The translations under genes and the position numbers were made by a program. Source: Verrucomicrobiota bacterium (GTDB lineage: Bacteria > Verrucomicrobiota > Verrucomicrobiia > Opitutales > Opitutaceae). Taken from it: DNA of 64,000 nucleotides. Positions 46,888 to 54,814 of the stretch are shown in pieces (the stretch's first letter is position 1; every line of letters starts with the position of its first letter). A model generated the notes under the pieces. That model searched no databases and was not told where the DNA came from. It was given only the letters and a program-made list of their open reading frames with translations. The stretch is from the NCBI GenBank assembly GCA_023399155.1, contig JAEWQP010000031.1, forward strand, positions 22,915-86,914, given 5' to 3'.

Positions 46888-47412
46888 GTGAGTGACGCAC
46901 ACCCAACGTTTGCAGATTCCATGGATGCTGCGGCCGGCATGCTCGGTCGCGATGTCGAGGTGTTACAGCGGCTCAAGTCAATGGGCTGCCCGGCATTCCG
47001 GGGCTCACGAGTCCACGTCGAGGAGCTTCGGACCTACATCGAGGCCAATGATGCTGCGGTCGAGGCGATCGAGCGTGAGATCGCCTCATCTGATAAGCTC
47101 GATGCCGAGATCAAGCGTCGGAAAGTTCTCGTGCAGGAGGAGCAGCTTCGCCGACTGCGGTTCGAAAACGACCTGGAGGAGGGGAAGTTCATCCCCAAGG
47201 ACGAAGCCGTCAGGATCGTCAGCGAGTTAGCGTTCAGCCAGAAAGAGATCCTGCGTCGCTTTCTCGAGGATGAAGGCCCGGATCGACTTGTAATGAAGAC
47301 CCGGGAGGAGGTCGTCGCGATCTGCCGAGTGATTGTCGACTCGATTTGCGCTGAGATGTGTCGCTGCCCTCTGGGTCGCGCGGACCTGGCCACGCCGCAC
47401 ACACGAGCGTAG
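46888..47412 (+). CDS. Nu1-like terminase small subunit / DNA packaging protein
   Basis: A 174-residue protein starting at the GTG at 46888. The N-terminal 50 residues are a winged HTH (MDAAAGMLGRDVEVLQRLKS, then GSRVHVEELRTYIEAND), the DNA-binding part of lambda gpNu1-type small terminases. Residues 60-115 form a charged coiled coil (EIKRRKVLVQEEQLRRLRFE then LEEGKFIPKDEAVRIVSELA), matching the Nu1/phage DNA packaging family. It would recognise packaging sites. No large terminase is present, so any packaging would rely on a helper phage. Confidence 0.75.
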   Translation: MSDAHPTFADSMDAAAGMLGRDVEVLQRLKSMGCPAFRGSRVHVEELRTYIEANDAAVEAIEREIASSDKLDAEIKRRKVLVQEEQLRRLRFENDLEEGKFIPKDEAVRIVSELAFSQKEILRRFLEDEGPDRLVMKTREEVVAICRVIVDSICAEMCRCPLGRADLATPHTRA

Positions 47413-47506
47413 TTGAACCGGATACAACCTCTGATGCCACGTTACTCAAAGGAATGGTGTGCCGCGGAAAAGGTCGTTAAGCGGCTGATACCGCTGACCG
47501 ACCTAG

Positions 47507-47743
47507 CTAGCCGGCTACGAGCTTGCCGTGCTGGAGGCGATGAGGCCTCAACCGGGCTTCACGTATACGGGCTGAGAGTTGGCCTCCATCTGCGGGACAA
47601 TCAGACAGAATATCTACCGGATCACACGTCGGGCGCTTCGTAAGATCCAAAAAGGCGGTCAGACCGATGATCGCGAGCGACTCATATCTGATACATGGAT
47701 ACAACACAAAGCCTCGCTGAACTCACCGCGACAGCCAACCTAG
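47507..47743 (+). pseudogene. broken sigma-region-4-like HTH gene
   Basis: In one frame the DNA reads LAGYELAVLEAMRPQPGFTY, TG, stop (TGA, 47573-47575), ELASICGTIRQNIYRITRRA and LRKIQKGG. Across the stop this is a coherent helix-turn-helix like region 4.2 of sigma factors (LA..CG..RQ.I..I.RRALRK). The frame ends at 47743, overlapping the next gene's start. The TGA interrupts it, so it is most likely decayed; translation of only the second part from a TTG at 47579 cannot be excluded. Confidence 0.45.
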
Positions 47744-47919
47744 CCGCAGGCATGTTCATCATGCTTGGCGAACTGAGGGATATGGGCTTCGACCTTCGGC
47801 ACGGCCCGAAGAGCGATGAGTTCATCCGGCTCTGTCACAGCGATCCATTCGCGGCGCGCGCGTACCTCCTGGGGAATCCGGATATCCTGGTTCAGCGCGA
47901 GGACACCCTCAAAAACTAG
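47695..47919 (+). CDS. small hypothetical protein upstream of the tape-measure gene
   Basis: A 74-residue protein with mixed helical composition (LAELTATANLAAGMFIMLGE, then SDEFIRLCHSDPFAARAYLL). It ends 12 bp before the tape-measure gene on the same strand, the position where tail chaperone or assembly genes lie in phages. I do not recognise the sequence, and it lacks the frameshift signal typical of tail chaperones. Confidence 0.5.
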   Translation: MDTTQSLAELTATANLAAGMFIMLGELRDMGFDLRHGPKSDEFIRLCHSDPFAARAYLLGNPDILVQREDTLKN

Positions 47920-47931
47920 ACAAGGTTCACG

Positions 47932-50139
47932 ATGGCACAAAACGTAATCGACATTCTTCTACGGCTCCATGCCAAGCTTGATGAGGTCACTTCCGCGCAG
48001 CGGGCTGTCGCAAACCTCTCTCGCTCGTTCGGCTCGCTCGCCCGAGTCGCAGGTGTGATCAGTGGCGTGCATTTGTCATTTCAGACACTCTTGGCCGGCA
48101 TCAGAAGTTCCATATCAGGAACGATCGAGCTAGCCCAGAAGTTCGATGAACTCGCGAAACGGTTCGACACCACGGAAGAAGCTATCCAGGTCGTCGACTA
48201 CGCAGCCCGCCGAAACGGTCAGTCAGTCGACCAACTTGCGAGTTTTGCCGACAAGTTGCAGGATAAGCTCACGGAGGCCGCTGCCGGGGGCGTGTCCGCC
48301 GCAGAGGATTTTGGGGCGCTCGGGCTGTCGATCGGCGAACTCCTGAAGCTCCCATTTGAACGACGAATGCAGACGTTCGGTCGTGCGCTTCTGAATACAG
48401 AAGGCGACGCCAAGGCCTACGCCGCCGCGGTCGATATCGCGGGCAGCGACTCACAGAAATTCTTCGACACACTGCGCGACCTTGCTCTGTTCGATAGGGT
48501 CGCGGCGGGCGCGCACAAGGCCGGGCAGGTAATGAAGACTGAGTTCGTCGCTCAGTTGACCGAGGCGCGACAGCAGCTTGAGGATGCCGAGCGCAGATGG
48601 CAGGTATTCATGGCGCGAATCATCCCGCCAGCCGTGGATGCTCTCGACGGTGCGAGCAAGACGAGTCGGCTCAGGGCGTGGGTCGAGGATCAACGGAATG
48701 CGACGCTCTTAAATGCTCCTATGCAGTCGCTACAGTCGTCGGGAATAGAAGGGCGCGTGCCGGATGCGACTGGTCTTCGCGAAGAGCAGGCGCAAATCTG
48801 GCTCGGAAGCGAGGAGGCAAAGCGCATGCGCGAGCGCGTGCAGGCTGGTGAGGAGGCGTTCGCAACGGACCGACAGCGGCTCGAAATATTGCAGATCCGG
48901 TTGCGCGTGCTCGATGATGAGCGCGTGATTGCCCTTCAGGCCGCCGGCAGTCAGGCCGAGCGAGAGGCGACGTCGCTGCAGTACTCCGAGAGCATGCTCG
49001 CCGTAATGAAAGATATTGAGAGCGTCCAGAAGTCTATCGAGGCTTCCGAGAAGCAGGCTCAGGGAGAGCGGGAAAGGGCGCTGGCGGTAGAGATCCAGCG
49101 CCGGCAACTCGTGCTCGATCGACTGCAGTTCGAGCGCGAGCAGATCGCGGATCGCCAGGATATCTCCGAACTCGAGAAGCAGCGGCAGATCAAGGCGCTC
49201 GTGGAAGCGCAGCGTGCGATTGTTGCCGACATGCTGCGCCTGAAGCGAGAAACGCTTGCCACGGCAACCGAAGCCGAGCGTGTGCAGCTCGAGGCCGATA
49301 TCCAGTCGCTCGAACAGCAAATGCAGACGATCGGCAAGGGCATCGAGCCAGGCGTAGTCAGTTGGGAACGACAGATTGGCCTTGCTGAGCAGTTGAGCAG
49401 CGGCATCGATGGGGTCTCACGTGCGCTCGCCGATGCGGCTGTGCGCGGAACGGATCTCCGCAGCAGCCTCGCCAACGTCTTCCAGTCGATAGCCGCGGAC
49501 ATCGCAGCGGCGACCATCAAGGCGCTTATCTTTCAGTCCATTATGGGTGCAGCGCCGGAGTTCGGCCAGTTTCTGGGGCTCCAAGGAATGGGATACGGAA
49601 CCGGAATGGGCGCGGGCGGAAATCCTTTCGGTGGCCTCGCTTCCATCATGGGAGGCGGAAGCACGCTTACGGGCGCAAGTGGTGGGTGGCCTGGGATCCA
49701 TGGTTTGTTACTTCAGGGCCTCCTCGGCGGTTTTGCCGACGGTGGGTATGGTCGCTCTCGCTACACTGGTCCCGGGCCGCGTATGCGGGTAGCTGGGGTG
49801 GTGCATGCTGGCGAGGGCGTTATCGATAAGCCGACGCTCGATCGCCATGGCGGCGCACCCTTCTTTTCCGGCCTGCTCTCGTCGCTGCGATTGGCGCCAG
49901 GCTACGCGGCAGGCGGCTACGTGGGGCAGATCGTGCGCGGCGGCGGCCGCGACGCCACGCAAACGGGGGACGTGATCCAGATCACAAACCACTTCAGCAG
50001 CGGCTTCCAAGCTTCGCAACTCGCGGCTCAGATGGCTGACATGGAGCGGCGCCAGCGCCGGGGCATTGCCGACGCAGTTCGACGTCGCAAGGACGGTTTT
50101 GGTGCTGGCGGTGGGCTTACACGCGGGCGGCAGTTCTGA
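47932..50139 (+). CDS. phage tail tape-measure protein, lambda gpH-like
   Basis: A 735-residue protein. The N-terminal 120 residues hold a hydrophobic stretch (GVISGVHLSFQTLLAGI) and LAKRFDTTEEAIQVVDYAAR, typical of tape-measure starts. Residues about 280-500 are a long coiled coil (Glu/Gln/Arg-rich, for example LVLDRLQFEREQIADRQDIS). Residues about 510-600 are hydrophobic and Gly-rich. The C-terminus has GGYGRSRYTGPGPRMRVAGV, then HAGEGVIDKPTLDRHGG, the signature end of lambda-family tape measures. It normally sets tail length inside the tail tube. No tube, tail tip or chaperone gene accompanies it. Confidence 0.85.
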   Translation: MAQNVIDILLRLHAKLDEVTSAQRAVANLSRSFGSLARVAGVISGVHLSFQTLLAGIRSSISGTIELAQKFDELAKRFDTTEEAIQVVDYAARRNGQSVDQLASFADKLQDKLTEAAAGGVSAAEDFGALGLSIGELLKLPFERRMQTFGRALLNTEGDAKAYAAAVDIAGSDSQKFFDTLRDLALFDRVAAGAHKAGQVMKTEFVAQLTEARQQLEDAERRWQVFMARIIPPAVDALDGASKTSRLRAWVEDQRNATLLNAPMQSLQSSGIEGRVPDATGLREEQAQIWLGSEEAKRMRERVQAGEEAFATDRQRLEILQIRLRVLDDERVIALQAAGSQAEREATSLQYSESMLAVMKDIESVQKSIEASEKQAQGERERALAVEIQRRQLVLDRLQFEREQIADRQDISELEKQRQIKALVEAQRAIVADMLRLKRETLATATEAERVQLEADIQSLEQQMQTIGKGIEPGVVSWERQIGLAEQLSSGIDGVSRALADAAVRGTDLRSSLANVFQSIAADIAAATIKALIFQSIMGAAPEFGQFLGLQGMGYGTGMGAGGNPFGGLASIMGGGSTLTGASGGWPGIHGLLLQGLLGGFADGGYGRSRYTGPGPRMRVAGVVHAGEGVIDKPTLDRHGGAPFFSGLLSSLRLAPGYAAGGYVGQIVRGGGRDATQTGDVIQITNHFSSGFQASQLAAQMADMERRQRRGIADAVRRRKDGFGAGGGLTRGRQF

Positions 50140-50267
50140 TCCTCCATAGCGTGGCCCGGCGCGCAGGCGATGAGGCATGCAGGGTCACGACGATTGCGAA
50201 GCCCGGGGACTCATGTCGTGTTGCCTGGCCGCACGTTGCACCTTTGCCAATCGGTGCATCGTAGCTG

Positions 50268-50567
50268 ATGAAGAAATCCCGATATGACCAGAAGCGAGAA
50301 GTCCTGATCGAGCGCGTCCCTCTTTCGGTTCCAATGCGCGTCATGGACAACCCGAGTCCCGGGCATGCGTTCGCGATCCTGGAACAGCTTGCTCGGGCGG
50401 TGTTGCGCCTGGCTGATGCGGTCGACCGCCAGTCCGATCACCTCGAGTTGTTTCAGGAGGCGATGCCGATTGCCGTTGAGGCTCGGATCCTCGGAGTCAG
50501 CGCTCGCACGATCAGCAAGCGCCGCAAGCAGCGAGCAATGAGGCGGCTAATGCATTCTGGATTGTAG
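50268..50567 (+). CDS. small protein with HTH-like C-terminus
   Basis: A 99-residue protein. A helical middle (FAILEQLARAVLRLADAVDR) is followed by EARILGVSARTISKRRKQRAMRRL, which looks like a helix-turn-helix with a basic recognition helix. It follows the tape-measure gene by 128 bp. No family is recognised; a regulator is plausible. Confidence 0.45.
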   Translation: MKKSRYDQKREVLIERVPLSVPMRVMDNPSPGHAFAILEQLARAVLRLADAVDRQSDHLELFQEAMPIAVEARILGVSARTISKRRKQRAMRRLMHSGL

Positions 50568-50708
50568 ACAGAAGATGGCCAGAATCGGCCGACTGAGTAG
50601 GCTCCGCCCATGTCCTCAGGCAATGCTCCGGAATGGGCCGAGTAGTTGCGCGGTGAGGTCTCCGCGCTCAGCTGCAGGGTCGAGATCATAGGGAAGGCTA
50701 TCGGTACA

Positions 50709-51190
50709 ATGGCCGAATCGGTTTCCGCTATCCGCGACTCGAGGTTCATGCGGTTGTCCTGGAATGGTGCTGTCGTCGCTGGCCATCGTCTCCAGCACAA
50801 CCTGACCGGTATCAGCCAGAGCCTCGATGAGGTGCGAGGCATGAGGTCCATTGCGATCTACTTGGAGCGTCAGTTCGGCGAACTGCTCAAGGCGACTGCG
50901 GAGATCATCAGGCAGCGCACGACGCTGAATGAAAAGATCGTCTCAACGCAGGAGGCGGCTACCTATGTCCGGCTTTCTCCAGACGCATTCCGGGAGTGAG
51001 CGGCGCGTTGGGGAGTTCGCGCTTCCGAACGCAACCGTTGCCGATGCATCGGATCTACGGCGGGCTCGAGCGCGAGTCGAGAATGGGCGGCCGGCGAAGC
51101 GCGGCACCCCCATCCCCAGCGGAGCGCGAGAGAAGGGCACGCAAAACGAAACTCGCGCCGCAGGTTCAACCGCCGCCACCTATCCGGTAG
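50709..51190 (+). pseudogene. degenerate HTH/excisionase-type gene
   Basis: The first part is an open frame of 96 codons (50709-50999) ending STQEAATYVRLSPDAFRE, the start of an HTH_17 motif cut off by TGA. If the TGA is read through, AARWGVRASERNRC continues the motif, and the remaining part resumes in another frame as GLERESRMGGRRSA then PAERERRARKTK. One nonsense codon plus one frameshift is the simplest reading. A functional truncated 96-residue protein remains possible. Confidence 0.35.
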
Positions 51191-51546
51191 GTGCGCCGGC
51201 GGGCGTCCTGAGGGGCCATGTAGCCCGATTCTCCGGTGTGTCGCGCCGGCCGGGCAAACCCATCGGGGCGGGTCGCTGTATCGCGCGGGCAGGCCAGCGG
51301 CGGCAGCCTGCGGCGCCTTGGCGGGGATGCATGCTTCCGTCTTGCCGTAGACCGGGAAGTGTGGCCTCATAGCTCCGGGCCGTGGAAAGCCCAAGCCAAG
51401 AAAGACGCCAGTTGCCCCGGTGGGGCGATCGGAGGGGGTTCCGTCTGATCCCCCAATTTCCACCCGACGTTCCGCCGGGGTCTCACCCTGCCGGGCGCGA
51501 AGCCGTGGAAAGCCGAAGCGCGCGGCGCATAGAGGAAAATCAGACT
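51191..51546. other. gene-free spacer in the element
   Basis: About 356 bp with no supported gene. Two GTGGAAAGCC words (about 51381 and 51506) and GC-rich palindromes are visible. The last 20 bases carry a good ribosome-binding site (GAGGAAAA) for the following gene. Confidence 0.4.
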
Positions 51547-52230
51547 ATGGATACGAAGAGCTACAGGATAGTGCCGCCGGTACGTTCGGGCGGATACAAC
51601 CTTGAAGTAAGGGAAATCCGAGACTATGTCGCCGAGACGAATGATCCCGCCAAGTTGAAGTGTGTAATCTCAATCCTGCTATGCGCTTGGGAACGGCACC
51701 ATATCGAATCGTTTCTCGGCCATTCCACTCTCGACGACGCCCGCTGGCCAGGATTCGGTGAGCAACATGGCGCTGCCGGCGACGTCGGCTCCTCGGATCC
51801 TCGCCAGACGCCTGAGCCCCGGAAACGGCGGACGGCGAGAGAGCGGAAGGTATCCGGGTGTAACGCGAAGCAAAGTGCAACTGTTGCGAAGCTCGCACAG
51901 ATCGTCCAGCGTTCGGGCGCTTGGGAGCGAGTCTCGATCCAAGGCCTCGAAGACTTCGATTTCTGGTTCGGTCCGCATCCGCACATGAATGGCAGGGGTG
52001 CGCTTTATGTCGGACCAGTGGCCGGAGTTGATGACACGGGCATCTTCGCCGCAAGCGGAGATACCGCAGAGGAAGCATTCAGCCTCGCGGCGTGGTCCGA
52101 TTTGGTTGGCGGCGGACTGGCCGAAATCCGCGGGGTGCTGGCCGAGCTGGTGGCGAACGCAACGGAAGGCTTCCGGGTTGGCCCGAATGGCTCGGGCGTG
52201 TCGTCAGAGCCAAGAAATCTCACGCTCTGA
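51547..52230 (+). CDS. unknown protein of the element, upstream of the RelA/NdpA module
   Basis: A 227-residue protein with a good ribosome-binding site (GAGGAAAA, 7 bp before ATG). I do not recognise it. Residues 1-70 contain a helical AKLKCVISILLCAWERHHIE, the middle is Arg/Glu-rich and probably disordered (PRKRRTARERKVSG), and residues 110-205 form a compact part with FDFWFGPHPHMNGRGALYVG and LAAWSDLVGGGLAEIRGVLA. It is convergent with the RelA-like gene, separated by a strong hairpin, so it is probably not part of that module. Confidence 0.5.
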   Translation: MDTKSYRIVPPVRSGGYNLEVREIRDYVAETNDPAKLKCVISILLCAWERHHIESFLGHSTLDDARWPGFGEQHGAAGDVGSSDPRQTPEPRKRRTARERKVSGCNAKQSATVAKLAQIVQRSGAWERVSIQGLEDFDFWFGPHPHMNGRGALYVGPVAGVDDTGIFAASGDTAEEAFSLAAWSDLVGGGLAEIRGVLAELVANATEGFRVGPNGSGVSSEPRNLTL

Positions 52231-52324
52231 AAATCTGGCCGGAGCCGCGCAACGTGTTCGATCGCGCCGGTTGACATCAACACCCGACGCTAGCTAAACT
52301 GGAATCTCAGCAGTAGGGGTTCGG

Positions 52325-52357
52325 AGCCCCCGGTTGTCTACGGACGCCGGGGGCTCA
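52325..52357. terminator. bidirectional hairpin between convergent transcripts
   Basis: GAGCCCCCGG (52325-52334) pairs perfectly with CCGGGGGCTC (52348-52357) around a 13-nt loop. It lies between the stop codons of convergent genes (52230 and 52399), where a bidirectional terminator is expected. A U-run is lacking on both sides. Confidence 0.6.
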
Positions 52358-52398
52358 TTCGTTCCGACGCAATTCAAGCTAACCAAGGCCCCATGGCG

Positions 52399-53406
52399 CT
52401 ATGCGTCTCCGTGGATGGAGATTGAGAGATCGGAAAAGATGGACTCGAGCAGGTCAGACCGGAAGGGCCACTTCGGGATCGCGTCGTGCTCGAACTGATC
52501 CACGAGCCAGTATGCGAGCACGCCCGCAGGATGTTCAAACAGCATTCCGTCGCGGCTGCGTTTCTTCATTCGATCGGCGAGCCAGTCACGTCGGGCGACG
52601 AACTCGGACAAGGTCTCTTGGTTCGCACCCTCGAACATGGCCGCGAATGCATCGATCAGCGAAAAGGTCAGCTTTGGATCGCGAGAACTCATCGTCACCC
52701 CTGCCTTCTCCGAGGCGATCACCGCCGCGCGATGCAGCTCATTGCGAGTGCTCAGTGCCTTCGCTAGCTTCGAGCTGACCTGTTCGAAGACTTCGTCCGT
52801 GGTTTCAAGCAGCGCGGATCCTCTTGCCACCTGGCGTCGCACATCATCGGGCACAGACACATCCGGCTTGTAGACGCGATCATGGGAGAGCTCCGCATAT
52901 GCATGCTGGAGCAACGTGCGAACCTGCACTTCGCAGGCAAGGTCTCCAGGGATCTCCATACCTTCGATGCTAATGCACCCATTGCTTCTCAGCGTGAAGT
53001 GAACCGACTCGTAATCGAAGAGGGAGGGACTCTCCTGGCGCGTGACGACATAGTCACGGTCCTTGGTCGACGTCCAGACATCACATGCGTGTATCGCATC
53101 AACTACTACAGGTATTTCCGATCCCAATAGAACAACGAAGCGAGCGCCGACCTTGTCGGTTATCTCCACCAATGGATCGGTGTATTTCTTCTTCCGATGC
53201 AGCGCCTTCTCAAGGAACGACTCCGTCTTCTTGACGCGATATGAAGGCGGAATCTTGAAGAACTCATTAAGATTCCTCGAGTCGCCTCGCTCGCGCAGCA
53301 GCTCCATCGTCTTGTTGGTGATGCAATCCCGTATGAACCTGCCCCACCGATCCAAAGCCGGCGCCAGCGATTCGAATCCATTCCGGAGATCAGATTCAGT
53401 TGTCAC
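52399..53406 (-). CDS. RelA/SpoT-domain nucleotide pyrophosphokinase-like protein
   Basis: A 335-residue protein; GTG start overlapping the ndpA-like stop (GTGA), so translation is coupled. The synthetase domain spans about 45-200: RVKKTESFLEKALHRKKKY, ITDKVGARFVVLL (Asp84), DYESVHFTLR (Tyr132, Ser134, His136), ACEVQVRTLLQHAYAELSHD (Glu159, Gln161, Arg163) and VYK. These are the ATP- and GDP/GTP- or tRNA-contacting positions of RelA/SpoT synthetases. No HD hydrolase, TGS or ACT domain is present. A 135-residue helical C-terminus (about 200-335) is of unknown type. It could make (p)ppGpp or (p)ppApp, or pyrophosphorylate tRNA like toxic small alarmone synthetases. Confidence 0.85.
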   Translation of the reverse strand: MTTESDLRNGFESLAPALDRWGRFIRDCITNKTMELLRERGDSRNLNEFFKIPPSYRVKKTESFLEKALHRKKKYTDPLVEITDKVGARFVVLLGSEIPVVVDAIHACDVWTSTKDRDYVVTRQESPSLFDYESVHFTLRSNGCISIEGMEIPGDLACEVQVRTLLQHAYAELSHDRVYKPDVSVPDDVRRQVARGSALLETTDEVFEQVSSKLAKALSTRNELHRAAVIASEKAGVTMSSRDPKLTFSLIDAFAAMFEGANQETLSEFVARRDWLADRMKKRSRDGMLFEHPAGVLAYWLVDQFEHDAIPKWPFRSDLLESIFSDLSISIHGDA

Positions 53407-54485
53407 GCGCTGTCGCTCTCGAGCCGTCCGGCTATCCGGACATCGGTGTGCTCAGGTTCTGTTGCGATGATTGTTACAGCTTTACCCAGCGCGTCAGCCG
53501 GCACGACGATCTGGACGCGGTTCGTGAACCTCAGCTTTCTTGTGCGCAGTTGCGACTCGATCGCGCGCACGTCCTTGGCGACGGCATTGCGAGGGAAATT
53601 CGCGAGGCGAAGCGCTTTGTAGTATGCACGCCGCTCCGCTCTCTCAAGGAAGCGCTCAGCAAATACGCGGCCGGATATCGTGGCTTCGTTGCTCCTGAAG
53701 TAGCTCACCAGATGTGACTGTAGCGTCCACCGCTCAATCGAACCTTTCTTGCGTGTCTTCCGGATGTAATCCGAAGTGGTATCGAAAAAGACGCGATTGA
53801 GCAGTGTGGCGCTCTTGGTGATCGTGGTTCCAAGGAAGGAGCCGTAGAAGTATCGGGCCGGCTTCCCTTCGCCTTTGATGTTCATCATGTGGTCATAAAC
53901 AACGATGAGGAAGTCTTCAGGGAACCGCTCTCGGCCGGAGCGTGCAGGGTCGTGCGGTTGGTGCTCGATGAACGCCCCAATCTTGAACAGCCGTTGTTGC
54001 TCTCCGAATACAATGTCCTTGATGAAGTCGAGTGAGACTACTTTCCCGCCGGCCTTCTTGCTGAAGGCGGATTCGCTTTCGGCTTTGATTATTCCGATCA
54101 TGCGATGCGGCTGCGCGAAGTTGCCCGCTGTCGCCTGAAACACGACGAGCAGGCCGGATTTGATTGAGCCGAGATTCTGAACCGCTGTCAGCTTCTTCGC
54201 CAGGTCGCTCGATATCTGTAGGAAGTCCGCGTCGGTGCATTCGAACAGTCGCTTGGCCGCCTCAAATGCTGAGCCGCGCCCTGAATCCTCAAGCTCGACC
54301 TCCAAGCATCGGCTCTCGAGCCCAAGTGCCTCGGACACTCGGCGGGCAACCAGGTCCTTGCCGTTCTCATCCAGCGTGATCAGCGCTTCACTGAGCACCG
54401 GCTTACGTCCTTCAGCGATCTCGCTTTGGGTGAATACTTCGTGCGCGACTAGACGAGTAATCGTCAGATTCTCAATATTAGCCAT
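53403..54485 (-). CDS. NdpA/YejK-like nucleoid-associated protein
   Basis: A 360-residue protein. The opening NLTITRLVAHEVFTQSE then PVLSEALITLDENG, the strand SGLLVVFQATAGN with MIGIIKAESESAF, and the segment FLIVVYDHMMNIKGEGKPAR then YFYGSFLG follow the order of the 37-kDa nucleoid-associated protein family (PF04245). Residues about 240-350 include a basic, probably nucleic-acid-binding part (RKTRKKGSIERW, RLANFPRNAVAKD). The family binds DNA, but its function is poorly known and it recurs near defence genes. It is the first gene of a two-gene unit with the RelA-like protein, at the extreme right end of the element. Confidence 0.7.
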   Translation of the reverse strand: MANIENLTITRLVAHEVFTQSEIAEGRKPVLSEALITLDENGKDLVARRVSEALGLESRCLEVELEDSGRGSAFEAAKRLFECTDADFLQISSDLAKKLTAVQNLGSIKSGLLVVFQATAGNFAQPHRMIGIIKAESESAFSKKAGGKVVSLDFIKDIVFGEQQRLFKIGAFIEHQPHDPARSGRERFPEDFLIVVYDHMMNIKGEGKPARYFYGSFLGTTITKSATLLNRVFFDTTSDYIRKTRKKGSIERWTLQSHLVSYFRSNEATISGRVFAERFLERAERRAYYKALRLANFPRNAVAKDVRAIESQLRTRKLRFTNRVQIVVPADALGKAVTIIATEPEHTDVRIAGRLESDSA

Positions 54486-54561
54486 GGGGTTCGGGGTTCC
54501 AAGGCAGGGGGGTGGCCTCTAGCGGTGAGCTTACACCTGGAGAGAGAGTCCGTAGAATAGG

Positions 54562-54589
54562 GTAATACCTGATCCGGAAACGGCGGCAA
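54562..54589 (-). promoter_or_regulatory. possible promoter of the NdpA-RelA module
   Basis: On the minus strand TTGCCG (54589-54584) and TATTAC (54567-54562) are separated by 16 bp, about 75 bp before the ndpA-like start. It is the best sigma70-like match upstream. Part of it overlaps a third GTAATACC word that may be an integrase site. Confidence 0.3.
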
Positions 54590-54626
54590 CATTCCACCGC
54601 TTGGCTCTCTGCCATCCCGCCTGGCC

Positions 54627-54648
54627 GTTATACCACCCTCGTTATACC
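54627..54648 (+). promoter_or_regulatory. right arm-type integrase site candidates
   Basis: Two GTTATACC words (54627-54634 and 54641-54648), direct, 14 bp apart, about 130 bp inside attR; a related GTAATACC is at 54562-54569. They match the left-end pair at 41113-41133 in sequence and orientation. On the minus strand they read GGTATAAC and might instead be promoter elements. Confidence 0.5.
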
Positions 54649-54776
54649 ACCCGCGGGTCCGCTTTCTGAACCTCCTGAAAGTGTCCGAAAACAACCGCCT
54701 GCGATTTACCTATGGAAAGCGGACTTTCGGAAACCCGCGCCGCTCCCTGAAAACGTCAGATAACCGAGCCTCGGAC

Positions 54777-54814
54777 CTTAAAAGGCAACTGCTCTACCGT
54801 TGAGCTATCGACCC
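54777..54814 (-). repeat. attR core, orphan 5' half of tRNA-Lys
   Basis: Exact copy of 41033-41070. It is the original 5' half of the tRNA-Lys gene, left behind with its native upstream flank (54815 onward) when the element integrated. It cannot give a functional tRNA because the anticodon-stem 3' side and T-arm are missing. Confidence 0.95.

Larger units (their letters stand above)
41033..54814. mobile_element. integrated element in tRNA-Lys, phage-satellite-like, about 13.7 kb
   Basis: An exact 38-bp direct repeat (41033-41070 and 54777-54814) bounds the region. A tyrosine integrase gene sits just inside the left repeat. In between are regulators with HTH motifs, a RepA/DnaB-like ATPase, a Nu1-like small terminase, a full tape-measure protein and, at the right end, a RelA-like/NdpA-like gene pair. 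No portal, capsid, large terminase, protease, baseplate, holin or lysin is recognisable. Base composition looks visibly less GC-rich than the flanks, and dispersed host repeats (CTCTGTG and others) are absent inside. Satellite, defective prophage and genomic island are all possible. I favour a satellite or reduced prophage because small-terminase and tape-measure genes remain intact. Confidence 0.85.

Noticed and set aside
47573..50999. UGA recoding (as Trp or selenocysteine) in the two interrupted HTH genes.
   Set aside because: The second gene also needs a frameshift, all large genes use TGG for Trp, and no SECIS-like structure or recoding gene is seen; decay is simpler.
54777..54814. A second tRNA-Lys gene.
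   Set aside because: Only the 5' half is present; it is the att duplication.
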